Source of the DNA: JAZDLM01 sp043801895
GTDB lineage: Bacteria; Patescibacteriota; Kazan-3B-28
Assembly: GCA_043801895.1 (NCBI GenBank)
Contig: JAZDLM010000056.1
Span: 1-8,351, forward strand
Direction of reading: 5' to 3'
DNA length: 8,351 nt
Within the stretch, counting starts at the first letter, position 1. Every line of letters starts with the position of its first letter. Below are positions 1 to 5,717 of the stretch, one piece after another. The notes under the pieces were generated by a model. The model ran no database searches and had not been told where the DNA came from. It saw only the letters and a list, made by a program, of their open reading frames with translations. The position numbers and the translations under genes are program-made.

Positions 1-1106
1 TGGTTCTTAATACCATCGAAACCGCTCCCGTCGTTCAGGACGCGGCAGCATTAATTTCCACTGGCAGTGATATTGTCTATTTTAGCCGTGACTATAAATT
101 CATAAAAACGGGAAGCCCGCCGCAGACATTCAGCTTCGAAAAATTGCCGGCTAGCACCCGATCGGTCCTAGCTTCGACCACCAGTTTATATTTGGCCAAG
201 CCCCACGAAGGGGGTAATGCTTGGCTATTGGGGTTGGGGGTGGGGAATAAACGGTGGCTGGCGATAATTGAGCCTGATGGCTACCGAGGCTACCTCGTCG
301 GGGCACCGCTCAGCCAGGTAAAAGCTGATGACGCGTATTGGATCGATGCCGATCGGCTGATGTTCGTTATTAATGGGTCGGTTTACACATTGGATCTGAC
401 CTTGAATAAAATTAACGAGTACGCCGAAGGGGTTTCTGGTGCGACCCACGCTGGTGGTAAAACCTATTTCGTGACTCGCGATAAGCTGAGCGGGAAGTAT
501 ATGTTGATGAAAGACGCCAACATGTTTGACGATCGCCCGGCGACAGCCGTGAGTGACACTATCCCGGTGGGGCGGCATCACGCCATTACTATCATTGACG
601 ACGACCACATTACGATCGTCGCTGAAACCAGCGGCAGTCAAGGGCTCTGGTTGCTGCGCCCGCCGGCTGAAGAGCCGGCCACAGTGGTCGAGCCCAAACA
701 GCTTCAGCTTATTAAGCTGGCCAGCAGCATTACTTCATCGCTGTACGATTACCTAGACGGAGTGATTTATTATACTGTCGGAGATTCATTGGGCAATTAT
801 GAACTCGATACCAATGTCGCTAACATATTGCATAGTTTCCCCGCCCCGCCGATTATCATCGGCAAGCGCAATCAAACTTTATTTATTGTCAGCGACAAAA
901 AGTTGCTAGCTACCGACCCGAGTGGCAGTAATATTTACGACCTAGGAAGTATCGCCGGCGCCAGCGTGTTCCTGAGTTCGGATTCGCAGCGACTCTGGGT
1001 GTTAAACAACGGCCAAGTAGCCGAATGGAAGCTGCGCGGCTCGTCAGTCGGGCCTTTCGGCATTTTGCGCCCGCACCCGCCAAAGAGCAAACGGGTATTG
1101 GCCTAA
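1..1106 (+). CDS. Predicted beta-propeller protein, 5' end outside window
   Basis: The frame is open from base 3 through to the TAA at 1104-1106, giving 367 visible residues with no start needed inside the window. An internal TTG at 144 is not a convincing start, because the residues before it (VVQDAAALISTGSDIVYFSR and on) read like the same kind of domain. The protein is made of about seven similar units of hydrophobic strand, turn and strand, for example AYWIDADRLMFVINGSVY, HITIVAETSGSQGLWLL, QTLFIVSDKKLLATDPSG and FLSSDSQRLWVLNNGQVAEW. This spacing is typical of a WD40/PD40-like beta-propeller. No catalytic motif is visible. The C-terminus ends in a short basic, proline-rich tail (RPHPPKSKR). 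It converges on the sortase gene with an 11-bp gap and no clear terminator. A role as an extracytoplasmic or membrane-anchored scaffold is plausible but is only inferred; any N-terminal anchor would lie off the window. Confidence 0.7.
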   Translation, partial: VLNTIETAPVVQDAAALISTGSDIVYFSRDYKFIKTGSPPQTFSFEKLPASTRSVLASTTSLYLAKPHEGGNAWLLGLGVGNKRWLAIIEPDGYRGYLVGAPLSQVKADDAYWIDADRLMFVINGSVYTLDLTLNKINEYAEGVSGATHAGGKTYFVTRDKLSGKYMLMKDANMFDDRPATAVSDTIPVGRHHAITIIDDDHITIVAETSGSQGLWLLRPPAEEPATVVEPKQLQLIKLASSITSSLYDYLDGVIYYTVGDSLGNYELDTNVANILHSFPAPPIIIGKRNQTLFIVSDKKLLATDPSGSNIYDLGSIAGASVFLSSDSQRLWVLNNGQVAEWKLRGSSVGPFGILRPHPPKSKRVLA

Positions 1107-1117
1107 TCGGATCCCTG

Positions 1118-1933
1118 TTAATAGAGCGGGAGGATCGTTGGCATATTAGGGATATCGGCAAAGTCCTCGAGAGCTTCGCTGGCGATTGGAGGTTGGCCAA
1201 CCAATTCGGCGCGCACGATCAGCCGCCGGAGGTTAGTGCCGATCGGAGTACAGGTCATCAGCGTAAGCAGAGCTTTATCCTGGGGCTGCTCTAGCACATC
1301 TACTTGATTGGGCAACACGACAAAAGCATCAGTGACTTTGTAGATAAATTTTTTGCCCTGGTAATAAATATAAACTAAGTCGCCGCTTTCCACTTGATGC
1401 AGCAATCCAAATACCTGATTGTACTTTCCGCCACTCCACCAATAATAAGAACTGTGACCGGTCAGAAACACATTCCCTAGCCGTCCCGGCATAGCGGTGC
1501 CGGCGTAATGTGCCACGCCATTTTGAATAGTATCCAAAATGGCGCTATTGTCACGCGATTCCGGATAGATAATTGGAGCGTCAACATTGATCTTGGGGAT
1601 AATAATGGTATCGGCTTGGGCGATAAAGTCTTGCTGCTCAAAGAAAGTGGATAAATCAGCAATGTCAGCAAAACTATCGCGCGCCGCTACCGGCAAATCG
1701 TATTTTTCGGAGTAATTCTCCTGGGGCGCGTCAAAGTAGTACGTAAATTGAGTGTAGAGGGTGGGACCCATAACAATGGCGCTGATCACGATAAAGAATC
1801 CTAGAAAGATTCCCAGAAATTTTATTACCTCAATCCCCCATCGGCGTCGCGGTGGCTGAGAGCTGGGCCAGCTAATCGTTGGAGTGGGCGGCGCTGGTGG
1901 GGATTCGTAGCTGATGGGGGCTTGATCTTCCAT
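1118..1933 (-). CDS. Membrane-anchored sortase family transpeptidase
   Basis: Sortases cleave a C-terminal sorting motif of exported proteins and join them to a surface amine, building pili or anchoring proteins. This 271-residue protein has a proline-rich cytoplasmic N-terminus (1-29), a basic RRRW stop signal and one membrane helix at about 34-60, so the catalytic domain lies outside the membrane. The domain runs from about 108 (TIIIPKINVDAPII) to 245. The catalytic His160 is in LTGHSSYYWW. Cys228 is in TLMTCTPIGT, and the catalytic Arg is R236 or R237 in NLRRLIVRAEL. The TLxTC and GTxxRRLIV pattern resembles class D/E/F sortases more than class A or B, but I cannot fix the class. The ATG at 1933 lies only 7 nt after the upstream gene's stop and has no Shine-Dalgarno, so it is probably co-transcribed with the thioredoxin-like gene. 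No sorting-signal substrate is visible in this window. Confidence 0.93.
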   Translation of the reverse strand: MEDQAPISYESPPAPPTPTISWPSSQPPRRRWGIEVIKFLGIFLGFFIVISAIVMGPTLYTQFTYYFDAPQENYSEKYDLPVAARDSFADIADLSTFFEQQDFIAQADTIIIPKINVDAPIIYPESRDNSAILDTIQNGVAHYAGTAMPGRLGNVFLTGHSSYYWWSGGKYNQVFGLLHQVESGDLVYIYYQGKKFIYKVTDAFVVLPNQVDVLEQPQDKALLTLMTCTPIGTNLRRLIVRAELVGQPPIASEALEDFADIPNMPTILPLY

Positions 1934-1940
1934 GCGTTAG

Positions 1941-2339
1941 TTAACTTTTAGATGAGGCAGGAGTGTTAGTGGCCAAATCGAAACCAATTTTTTTGGCCAG
2001 CTCCTCGGGAGATAAAATGCTGGCCACCATCTCGCTGCCAGGGAATTCCCAAGTGGGGTAGCCCTTGATGGCTTTTGCCTTGCATACCTCGGTTTGGTCG
2101 CGACCATCGGGCGTGGAGCATTCAGTATTATTTATGTATTTATAGCTCTCCCCTAAAAGCTCGCGCTGTTTTTTGCAAGCGGAACACCAGAATGCGCTAT
2201 ATTCCTTAACGCCTTGCGCGGAAAGATATTTGGTTAGTTCGTCATACTGGCCGGTAGTAGATTTAGCGCAAGCCGATAAAGCGAGTATGGAAAAAACGGC
2301 CAGAGCCGCTAATAAGCTGATTGGTAAAAATTTCTTCAT
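1941..2339 (-). CDS. Thioredoxin-like lipoprotein (VKOR-associated type)
   Basis: This 132-residue protein has a lipoprotein signal: MKKFLPIS, a hydrophobic stretch 8-20, and a lipobox LSAC with Cys24 as the probable lipidated residue. The mature part is a short thioredoxin fold. FWCSACKKQ carries the redox pair Cys52 and Cys55, and GYPTW supplies the cis-proline (Pro95). A second cysteine pair, Cys74 (TEC) and Cys86 (VCKA), together with the TPDGR stretch, matches the thioredoxin domain often fused to or paired with vitamin K epoxide reductase homologues. It would oxidise or shuttle disulfides outside the membrane. No VKOR partner is seen nearby. It is the first gene of an operon with the sortase. 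The ATG at 2339 is preceded by TATAAT at 2352-2347, so the transcript should begin at or one base before the start codon. Confidence 0.88.
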   Translation of the reverse strand: MKKFLPISLLAALAVFSILALSACAKSTTGQYDELTKYLSAQGVKEYSAFWCSACKKQRELLGESYKYINNTECSTPDGRDQTEVCKAKAIKGYPTWEFPGSEMVASILSPEELAKKIGFDLATNTPASSKS

Positions 2340-2346
2340 AGTCTTA

Positions 2347-2352
2347 ATTATA
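2347..2352 (-). promoter_or_regulatory. -10 box of the thioredoxin-sortase operon, leaderless
   Basis: On the minus strand a perfect TATAAT ends 7 nt before the ATG at 2339. Counting the last T as -7, +1 falls at 2340/2339, so the mRNA has no room for a Shine-Dalgarno site. No good -35 hexamer is seen at 16-18 bp spacing. The AGGAGG further upstream (about 2369-2374) is far too distant to act on this start and lies before the predicted transcription start. Confidence 0.6.
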
Positions 2353-2470
2353 CATGGTGGCCAAGGACCCTCCTGCGTTCAATCTCATCGCAAATAGGTC
2401 ATTAGCCTCTTGCGATATAGATATCACTACGGACGGGCAGGGAGACTAACCCCCACACGATGGCGCCTGT

Positions 2471-2495
2471 CCGCCAAAGCCCTTGGCGTCGGCGG
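2471..2495 (-). other. GC-rich hairpin downstream of tRNA-Leu
   Basis: GCCAA 2473-2477 pairs with TTGGC 2483-2487, and alternatively CCGCC 2471-2475 pairs with GGCGG 2491-2495. It lies in the 3' trailer of the minus-strand tRNA-Leu transcript. There is no T tract after it on that strand, so it may be a processing or weak termination structure rather than a standard intrinsic terminator. The rest of 2353-2523 holds nothing else I can support. Confidence 0.3.
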
Positions 2496-2507
2496 AAGTC
2501 GTGCGTG

Positions 2508-2622
2508 CCCCGTATGAATTTGGTGGCTCGGGTGGGAATCGAACCCACACATCCTCACGGATACACGATTTTGAGTCGTGCGCGTATACCAGTTCCGCCA
2601 CCGAGCCAAAAATCATACGGGG
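2508..2622. repeat. 10-bp inverted repeat flanking tRNA-Leu
   Basis: CCCCGTATGA at 2508-2517 and its exact reverse complement TCATACGGGG at 2613-2622 bracket the tRNA gene about 6 nt from each end. If both are in the primary transcript they can pair, closing a stalk around the tRNA. The right-hand copy also contains TATGAT on the minus strand (2617-2612), a candidate -10 box for the tRNA itself. Confidence 0.7.
2524..2607 (-). tRNA. tRNA-Leu (anticodon CAA)
   Basis: Class II tRNA of 84 nt. The acceptor stem GGCTCGG/CCGAGCC is perfect. The D stem is GCG/CGC with GG in the loop. The anticodon stem CACGA/TCGTG encloses CTCAAAA, giving anticodon CAA. A long variable arm (TATCC-GTGA-GGATG) and a canonical T arm with loop TTCGATT follow. 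Discriminator is A and no CCA is encoded. This ordinary tRNA is a useful internal contrast to the three abnormal tRNA-like genes at 5612-5995. Confidence 0.96.
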
Positions 2623-2633
2623 TAAATATACCT

Positions 2634-2647
2634 CCGCCGGCCGGCGG
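2634..2647. repeat. 14-bp perfect GC palindrome
   Basis: CCGCCGGCCGGCGG reads the same on both strands. It lies between the glyA stop (2677) and the tRNA-Leu 5' end. As RNA it could form CCGCC-GGCC-GGCGG downstream of glyA, but no T tract follows on the minus strand, so calling it the glyA terminator is tentative. Confidence 0.45.
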
Positions 2648-2676
2648 ACTACTGCTCGGCCGCGATAAATAAATTA

Positions 2677-3891
2677 TTAACTGACCGGGAAGCGTTTAGC
2701 CAAGGCCGCTACTTCTTTCTTCACTGCCGATAGTACGGCATTGCTTTTAGGTTTGTCCACCACCTTAGCTATCATCATGGCTAACTCGGTCATTTCCGGC
2801 TCTTTCATCCCTCGGCTGGTGGCTACCGGCGTGCCCAGCCGCATCCCCGATGGATCAAATGGGCTACGCAAGTCGCCGGGGATCATATTCTTATTAACGA
2901 TTATCCCCACCTGTTCCAACGCCGACTCGGCTTGCTTGCCGGTAATATTCTTGTTGGTCAGATCGATCAATACCATATGATTATCCGTTCCGCCCGTGAC
3001 CAGCTTGAAGTCCAGCTTTTTGAGGCTATCGGCAAGAGCCTTGGCATTGGCGATTACCTGCTCGGCATACTTTTTAAACTCTGGGGTGGCCGCTTTTTGC
3101 AGACATAGTGCCTTAGCCGCGGTGATGTTGTTGTGCGGACCACCCTGTATGCCCGGGAAGACCGCTTTATCGATAGCTGACGCTAGTGGCTTTTTGCACA
3201 TGATGATAGCCCCTCGAGGGCCTCGCAGGGTCTTGTGAGTAGTGGTGGTGACGATATCGGCATGGGGGAATGGCTGGGGGTGAACTCCAGCCGCGACCAG
3301 CCCGGCGATGTGGGCAATGTCCGCCAATAAATATGCCCCGACTTTCTTGGCGATTTTCCCGAACCGAGCAAAATCGATCTCGCGAGGATAGGCCGTGGCG
3401 CCACAGATGATCAGCTTGGGCTTAAATATCTTGGCCATGGTTTCGATCTCGTCATAGTTCAGCAATCCGGTTTCCGGGTCCACGCCGTACTGAATAAATT
3501 TATAAGCCATGCCGGAGAAACTAACTTTGTGCCCGTGGGTCAAATGCCCGCCATGCGGCAGACTCATGCCCATGGCCGTATCGCCAAAACTTAAGATCGA
3601 CAATAGCGCCGCGAGGTTGGCGGGGCTCCCGGAATAGGATTGGACATTGGCATGCTCGGCACCAAACAGCCGCTTGGCCGCATCAATCGCCTCTTCTTCG
3701 ATTTGGTCGATTATCACATTGCCGCCGTAATAGCGTTTGCCCGGATACCCTTCAGAATACTTGTTCATTAAGGGCGATCCGACTAGGTCGCGAATATCTT
3801 TGGGAGCGATGTTCTCGGAGGCGATCAGGCTGATCGTGTCCTGTTGACGTTTTATCTCGTCTTTAGCCAGCTGAGGGATGCTTTTTGCCAT
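2677..3891 (-). CDS. glyA: Serine hydroxymethyltransferase
   Basis: GlyA is a cytosolic PLP enzyme that interconverts serine plus tetrahydrofolate with glycine plus 5,10-methylene-THF, feeding one-carbon units to nucleotide synthesis. The 404-residue length is normal for bacterial SHMT. Visible landmarks are the N-terminal SLIASEN (21-27), NKYSEGYPGKRYYGG (43-57), NVQSYSGSPAN (82-92), the DIAHIAGLVAAG segment (191-202) that holds the PLP-binding Asp and His, and TTTTHKTLRGPRG (215-227) with the PLP Schiff-base Lys220. All key motifs are intact. The ATG at 3891 is supported by alignment to the family start and by TAGAAT placed exactly for a leaderless transcript. It is divergent from the methyltransferase gene, 100-110 bp away. 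Confidence 0.98.
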   Translation of the reverse strand: MAKSIPQLAKDEIKRQQDTISLIASENIAPKDIRDLVGSPLMNKYSEGYPGKRYYGGNVIIDQIEEEAIDAAKRLFGAEHANVQSYSGSPANLAALLSILSFGDTAMGMSLPHGGHLTHGHKVSFSGMAYKFIQYGVDPETGLLNYDEIETMAKIFKPKLIICGATAYPREIDFARFGKIAKKVGAYLLADIAHIAGLVAAGVHPQPFPHADIVTTTTHKTLRGPRGAIIMCKKPLASAIDKAVFPGIQGGPHNNITAAKALCLQKAATPEFKKYAEQVIANAKALADSLKKLDFKLVTGGTDNHMVLIDLTNKNITGKQAESALEQVGIIVNKNMIPGDLRSPFDPSGMRLGTPVATSRGMKEPEMTELAMMIAKVVDKPKSNAVLSAVKKEVAALAKRFPVS

Positions 3892-3897
3892 AGCCTT

Positions 3898-3903
3898 ATT
3901 CTA
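3898..3903 (-). promoter_or_regulatory. -10 box of glyA, leaderless
   Basis: TAGAAT on the minus strand ends at 3898. Taking that T as -7 puts +1 exactly on the A of the glyA ATG (3891). At 17 bp spacing the -35 position reads TTCTCC (3926-3921), a 3/6 match. The AAGG just before ATG is too close to serve as a Shine-Dalgarno. Confidence 0.5.
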
Positions 3904-3968
3904 GCTGATTTCAGATTGCAGGAGAACCCGCAAAAAGCTATAGTGGGACTGCGGAATCGAGGGCGACC

Positions 3969-3986
3969 AAGGGGGCTAGTCCCCTT
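3969..3986. promoter_or_regulatory. 18-bp dyad centred on CTAG, candidate operator
   Basis: AAGGGG 3969-3974 and CCCCTT 3981-3986 flank a CTAG centre; only the pair 3975/3980 breaks symmetry. It occupies the -35 side of the methyltransferase's extended -10 promoter, within the glyA/methyltransferase divergent region. No gene ends here, so although it could fold as a GC hairpin followed by TTTT, a repressor-binding site is the likelier reading. Confidence 0.45.
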
Positions 3987-3987
3987 T

Positions 3988-3996
3988 TGATAAAAT
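3988..3996 (+). promoter_or_regulatory. Extended -10 of the methyltransferase gene, leaderless
   Basis: TGaTAAAAT (TGn plus a 5/6 match to TATAAT) ends at 3996. Counting that T as -7 gives +1 at 4003, one base before the ATG at 4004. This is the same geometry as at the glyA and thioredoxin genes. No -35 hexamer is apparent, as is usual for extended -10 promoters. Confidence 0.55.
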
Positions 3997-4003
3997 GACT
4001 GTG

Positions 4004-5284
4004 ATGATTAAGTATGCTTTTCTTTTGGGGTCTCACCCGCTGATCAGTTTTCTAGAGATCCTCAATATTTTGGAGGTGGAAAAAATTCCCCATAGCGCCC
4101 CCGACCGAGCGGGCGATGCTTTGATTTTGGCAATGAAAATCACTCCCGCTAAGCTGCATAAATTGCAAACCATCCTGGGCGGGACAATCAAGATCATCGA
4201 GATCGTTGATGAATTTGAGGGAACAATTTTTCAGCTCAATCGTCTGCTGACGACCGAAAATCTGGTGAAAAAATATTTTGCTCAGGCCAAGAGTAAGATC
4301 AACTTTGGCATTTCGGTTTATAGCACCAAGAGCTTGGTGTACGCCGAGATCAACTGGCTGCGCAACTTCGCCTATCAAACTAAACGGCGGCTGAAGGAGA
4401 GATATAGTGTTCGCTATGTTGATGAAAAGAATTTTGAGCTCAGCTCGGTACTGGTGGTAAACAACAAACTGGTGGAGACCGGCGCAGAGATCGTTATCAT
4501 CAAGCGCGATAAGAACTTTGCCATCGGCCGGACCCGCACGGTACAGGACTTCCGCAGCTACGCTCAGCGGGATATGGAAAAGCCCAGCCCGAACCCCAAG
4601 TCCGGTATGTTGCCGCCCAAATTGGCCCAGATGATGATTAACCTATCGCGCGGGGCCAATAACACCCAGGTCTTTGATCCGTTTTGCGGCAGCGGGATTA
4701 TTCTTCAAGAGGCGCTTCTGATCGATCTGGATATTCTGGGCTCGGACATCGACGAGGACGCGGTCGCCAGTACGCAGGAGAATCTCAACTGGCTGGTAAA
4801 AACTTACAATGTAGCGGCGCCGAGATTAGGCCGGGAGCCGATCAAAAAAACCAGTATCACCGGCCGGATCCGAGTGGCCGATGCTACTCACTCGCGCTGG
4901 GAGAAAGCTAACCAATCCAATGTGGCCATCGCCACCGAGCCCTACCTGGGACCGCCCCAGCGAAGTATTCCGCTGATGCACAACGCCCGTAAGGTGGGTA
5001 ACGAACTAGAGGCTTTGTATTTAGGATTCTTTAATAATCTCAAAAAAAATTATCCCAAGATCCACCGAGTTGGCATCGTATTCCCGGTCATTAAAACCAA
5101 TGAAGGTTTGCTGTATTTGAATATCCTAGAAAAGGTCGAACAGCTCGGCTATCACCGTAAACCATTTCTGCCGCCTGATGAGGCTAAAAAAGAACCGCTC
5201 TCCTCGCACCGTGGCGGGCTATTGTATTCTCGCCCGGATCAGTATGTTTTACGGGAGATTTTCGTGTTCGAGAAGGGAGCTTGA
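4004..5284 (+). CDS. Trm-G10/Trm11-like tRNA guanine-N2 methyltransferase
   Basis: I choose the ATG at 4004 (426 aa). An in-frame ATG at 3995 overlaps the -10 box and would lie upstream of the predicted transcript start. The N-terminal ~180 residues look like the NFLD/THUMP-type tRNA-binding region of this family. The methyltransferase domain begins at QDFRSYAQRDMEKPSPNPKS (numbered from 3995: 184-203). SAM motif I is VFDPFCGSG (226-234), the acidic loop is GSDID (249-253), and the catalytic motif is TEPYLGPP (314-321), an E-P-Y form where many relatives have D-P-P-Y. Family members methylate G10 (or G26) of tRNA at N2 using SAM. The gene is followed by the abnormal tRNA-like array, all of whose members keep a G at position 10. 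The exact substrate is inferred, not shown. Confidence 0.85.
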   Translation: MIKYAFLLGSHPLISFLEILNILEVEKIPHSAPDRAGDALILAMKITPAKLHKLQTILGGTIKIIEIVDEFEGTIFQLNRLLTTENLVKKYFAQAKSKINFGISVYSTKSLVYAEINWLRNFAYQTKRRLKERYSVRYVDEKNFELSSVLVVNNKLVETGAEIVIIKRDKNFAIGRTRTVQDFRSYAQRDMEKPSPNPKSGMLPPKLAQMMINLSRGANNTQVFDPFCGSGIILQEALLIDLDILGSDIDEDAVASTQENLNWLVKTYNVAAPRLGREPIKKTSITGRIRVADATHSRWEKANQSNVAIATEPYLGPPQRSIPLMHNARKVGNELEALYLGFFNNLKKNYPKIHRVGIVFPVIKTNEGLLYLNILEKVEQLGYHRKPFLPPDEAKKEPLSSHRGGLLYSRPDQYVLREIFVFEKGA

Positions 5285-5310
5285 TTTTCGGCTTTTTCTT
5301 TTTTCCCGTC

Positions 5311-5330
5311 ATTCCTGCGAAGGCGGGAAT
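5311..5330. repeat. REP-like ATTCC..GGAAT hairpin
   Basis: ATTCCTGC 5311-5318 pairs with GCGGGAAT 5323-5330 around a GAAG loop. The core looks like the widely distributed ATTCCnnGCGnnGGCGGGAAT type of intergenic palindrome. It follows the methyltransferase stop by 26 nt and is trailed by CCATTTTCTTT, so it may also serve as a weak terminator for that gene. Confidence 0.55.
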
Positions 5331-5354
5331 CCATTTTCTTTAATTTGTTTTTGT

Positions 5355-5376
5355 TGAAACGCCGCATCACGTTTCA
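5355..5376. repeat. Short inverted repeat TGAAAC/GTTTCA
   Basis: TGAAAC 5355-5360 and GTTTCA 5371-5376 are exact complements with a 10-nt loop. They lie between the REP-like hairpin and the 22-bp palindrome, so this spacer contains several stacked dyads and no convincing gene. Confidence 0.4.
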
Positions 5377-5382
5377 TCGATG

Positions 5383-5404
5383 GGTACTTTTCTAGAAAAG
5401 TACC
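5383..5404. repeat. 22-bp perfect palindrome centred on CTAG
   Basis: Positions 5383-5404 are identical to their own reverse complement: half-site GGTACTTTTCT, centre between 5393 and 5394. A perfect dyad of this length with no loop fits a dimeric protein site or repeat-element end better than an RNA hairpin. It is isolated from any promoter I can see. Confidence 0.75.
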
Positions 5405-5436
5405 GCAAAAGTTTCCGCCAGTCGTCGGGATTGTTC

Positions 5437-5541
5437 GTCTAACAAAATTAACTTTCTTCGCTATCGCTGAACTCCCCATCCCCAGTTGGGACAACTGGAG
5501 ATGGGTCAGACAGCAGCTTCGCCAGCGCTAATTTTGTTGAC
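5437..5541. ncRNA. 105-nt imperfect hairpin, possible structured RNA or MITE-like element
   Basis: The ends pair as GTC plus AACAAAATTA (5437-5439, 5441-5450) with TAATTTTGTT plus GAC (5529-5541), one T bulged. The apex is a strong stem: CCCATC 5475-5480 with GATGGG 5500-5505, and CCAGTTG 5482-5488 with CAACTGG 5492-5498 over a GGA loop. The middle pairs partly, for example GCTG 5466-5469 with CAGC 5511-5514. No coding sequence is convincing here, and it ends 35 nt before the tRNA-array promoter. It could be an untranslated RNA, a miniature inverted-repeat element, or a remnant. No promoter for it is identified. Confidence 0.5.
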
Positions 5542-5575
5542 TCAATACATCCCTCCTCCAATGGCGGAGAGAAAA

Positions 5576-5604
5576 TTGACAGAGACTAGTAGAGGTGCTA
5601 TTTT
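5576..5604 (+). promoter_or_regulatory. Promoter of the tRNA-like array
   Basis: A perfect -35 TTGACA (5576-5581) is followed by a 17-bp spacer and an extended -10, TGcTATTTT (5596-5604). Predicted +1 is about 5611, one base from the 5' end of the first tRNA-like gene at 5612. This is the best sigma-70-type promoter in the window. Confidence 0.8.
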
Positions 5605-5611
5605 GACACAT

Positions 5612-5703
5612 TGGGGCGTAGTTTAAGGGCAAAAACGCCGGAGCGCATTTGGAGAATATCCAGTAGGTCTCCGGAAATGCGGGGCCAGAGCCCGTCGCCC
5701 CAG
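5612..5703 (+). tRNA. tRNA-like gene A, Gln-like ends, enlarged anticodon arm
   Basis: A 92-nt tRNA-like unit. The acceptor is TGGGGCG 5612-5618 with CGCCCCA 5696-5702 plus discriminator G; U1-A72 and G73 are typical of tRNA-Gln. The D stem is GTTT/AAAC with an 8-nt loop containing GGG. The anticodon stem CCGGA 5638-5642 pairs with TCCGG 5670-5674 (extendable by G-C), but 27 nt lie between the strands instead of 7. Inside these, TTGGA 5649-5653 pairs with TCCAG 5659-5663. The T stem GCGGG/CCCGT is intact, yet its loop is GCCAGAG and lacks the conserved TTC. I cannot assign an anticodon. It may be a decayed tRNA, an intron-bearing tRNA, or a tRNA-like RNA with another use. No CCA is encoded. 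Confidence 0.6.
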
Positions 5704-5717
5704 TTTTTCTTGCACCA

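Noticed and set aside
2427..2672. Several 60-70 codon frames on both strands
   Set aside because: They cross the tRNA-Leu gene and its flanking repeats, so coding is not credible.
3969..3988. GGGG..CCCC hairpin plus TTTT as intrinsic terminator
   Set aside because: It sits between two divergent genes where no transcript ends, and the T run is only four bases.
3995..4003. ATG at 3995 as start of the methyltransferase
   Set aside because: The ATG overlaps the -10 box and lies upstream of the predicted transcription start; ATG 4004 fits the leaderless pattern.
5309..5494. 61-codon minus-strand reading frame
   Set aside because: It runs through the palindromes and hairpin and ends in the REP-like repeat (FPPSQE). 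No start signal or domain; better explained by non-coding repeats.
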